Assembly: GCA_030533035.1 (NCBI GenBank)
Contig: JAUNJW010000002.1
Location: 9,028-23,849 of the forward strand
DNA: 14,822 bases
Source: Erysipelotrichaceae bacterium
GTDB taxonomy: Bacteria > Bacillota_I > Bacilli_A > Erysipelotrichales > Erysipelotrichaceae
Direction of reading: 5' to 3'
A model generated the notes under the pieces. That model saw nothing but the letters and a program-made list of their open reading frames with translations. It made no database searches and had not been told where the DNA came from. This document shows, piece by piece, positions 14,312 through 14,822 of the stretch; within the stretch, counting starts at the first letter, position 1; every line of letters begins with the position of its first letter. The translations under genes were made by a program, and so were the position numbers.

Positions 14312-14822
14312 CCTGCATGCCGACCTGGCTGAGGCAATCCGGCCGGATTACAGCGAATCCTCTTCCGCGCTGAAAGAAAAATGGTTTCCGCTGATGAATC
14401 AGGGCGGGATCGGCTGGACAGCTGCCGCCAGTTTCTTTTCCGGCAGCCAGACATGGCAGCAGATGCAGGAATGTGTCCTTATGGTCCGCCGCGACATTGA
14501 AAACAGCGGCGCCCGGCTGATTCTGGGCAGGGAAGATCTCTCACTGAAGCCGGATGGGCAGCCTGTCTTCCTGATGACTGTTGAGGGCATGTGCGGCATC
14601 CGTGAGAATCCGGAAGAAAAAATCCAGTGGCTTTATGATCAGGGCAACCGGATCGGCTCACTGGAATGGAATGATGAAAACGCGCTGGCCACCGGCAATT
14701 CAGGCAATCCGGCCAGGGGCCTTACTGACATGGGCAGGGCAGCGGTCAGAAAGATGAACGAGCTGCACATGATCATCGATGTTTCCCATTTGAACGAAGG
14801 AGGATTCTGGGATGTCGCAAAA
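14295..14822 (+). CDS. Membrane dipeptidase family (peptidase M19), partial at right edge
   Basis: The frame is open to the end of the window, with 176 codons begun. It opens with FDLHADL, the HxD zinc motif (H8, D10) of renal-dipeptidase-like M19 enzymes. It continues with the bridging glutamate Glu97 in LMTVEGM, then SLEWNDENALATGNSG (122-137), RGLTDMGRAAVRKMNELHMI (141-160), and IDVSHLNEGGFWDV, where His165 matches the next zinc ligand. These segments follow the family order closely. M19 enzymes hydrolyse dipeptides, some with D-residues or dehydropeptides. The start has GGGAGG (14283-14288), six bases before the ATG. The gene overlaps coaX by 17 bases, so it is probably translated from the CoA transcript. 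A link to CoA chemistry is not evident. Confidence 0.9.
   Translation, partial: MIQVFDLHADLAEAIRPDYSESSSALKEKWFPLMNQGGIGWTAAASFFSGSQTWQQMQECVLMVRRDIENSGARLILGREDLSLKPDGQPVFLMTVEGMCGIRENPEEKIQWLYDQGNRIGSLEWNDENALATGNSGNPARGLTDMGRAAVRKMNELHMIIDVSHLNEGGFWDVAK

Overview
The window looks like chromosomal DNA of a Gram-positive Firmicute (Bacillota). Supporting signs are strong AGGAGG-type ribosome binding sites, a SepF cell-division gene, type III pantothenate kinase (CoaX), a lipobox lipoprotein and MacB-like transport without any TolC-like partner. Many small Cof-type HAD phosphatases and roughly even G+C content would fit an Erysipelotrichia-like gut bacterium, but that placement is only an inference. 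There is no sign of phage, insertion sequences, CRISPR or RNA genes. The density is that of an ordinary core/accessory chromosome with very short intergenic gaps.

Layout. The first 13 bases appear to be the start of a gene leaving the window leftward, divergent from a Cof-type HAD phosphatase (84-866). A YegS/DgkB-type lipid kinase follows (943-1854, ending in a hairpin terminator), then a HAD protein with degenerate active-site motifs (1955-2668, terminator). Next is a four-gene cluster: sepF, an unknown beta-rich protein, a Lys/Ser/Thr-rich histone-tail-like protein, and a second Cof-type HAD whose start overlaps the end of the basic protein gene. A small membrane protein with a charged helical tail (4960-5370) and a lipoprotein with WG-like repeats and an SH3b domain (5460-6818) are separate units, each with its own promoter and terminator.

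The most distinctive block is 6996-11665. It encodes a tightly coupled MacAB/Ykn-like ABC system in the order adaptor 1, ATPase, adaptor 2, permease. The two adaptors are paralogous in their C-terminal domain. The second carries about 175 extra residues, with a proline/glutamate-rich stalk and a small globular segment, inserted where the coiled-coil hairpin should turn. The operon ends at a hairpin with T-tracts on both strands, shared with a convergent YfcE-like phosphodiesterase (11702-12253, minus).

The right end holds a coenzyme A unit: coaBC (12327-13517), then coaX (13520-14311), then an M19 membrane-dipeptidase-family gene (14295 to beyond the edge) that overlaps coaX. CoaX phosphorylates pantothenate, and CoaBC couples cysteine and decarboxylates to 4'-phosphopantetheine. 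coaBC and the phosphodiesterase gene diverge from back-to-back promoters only 16 bp apart.

Promoters in this window are unusually uniform. Most are extended -10 elements (TGn plus a TATAAT-like hexamer) with poor -35 boxes and very short leaders.
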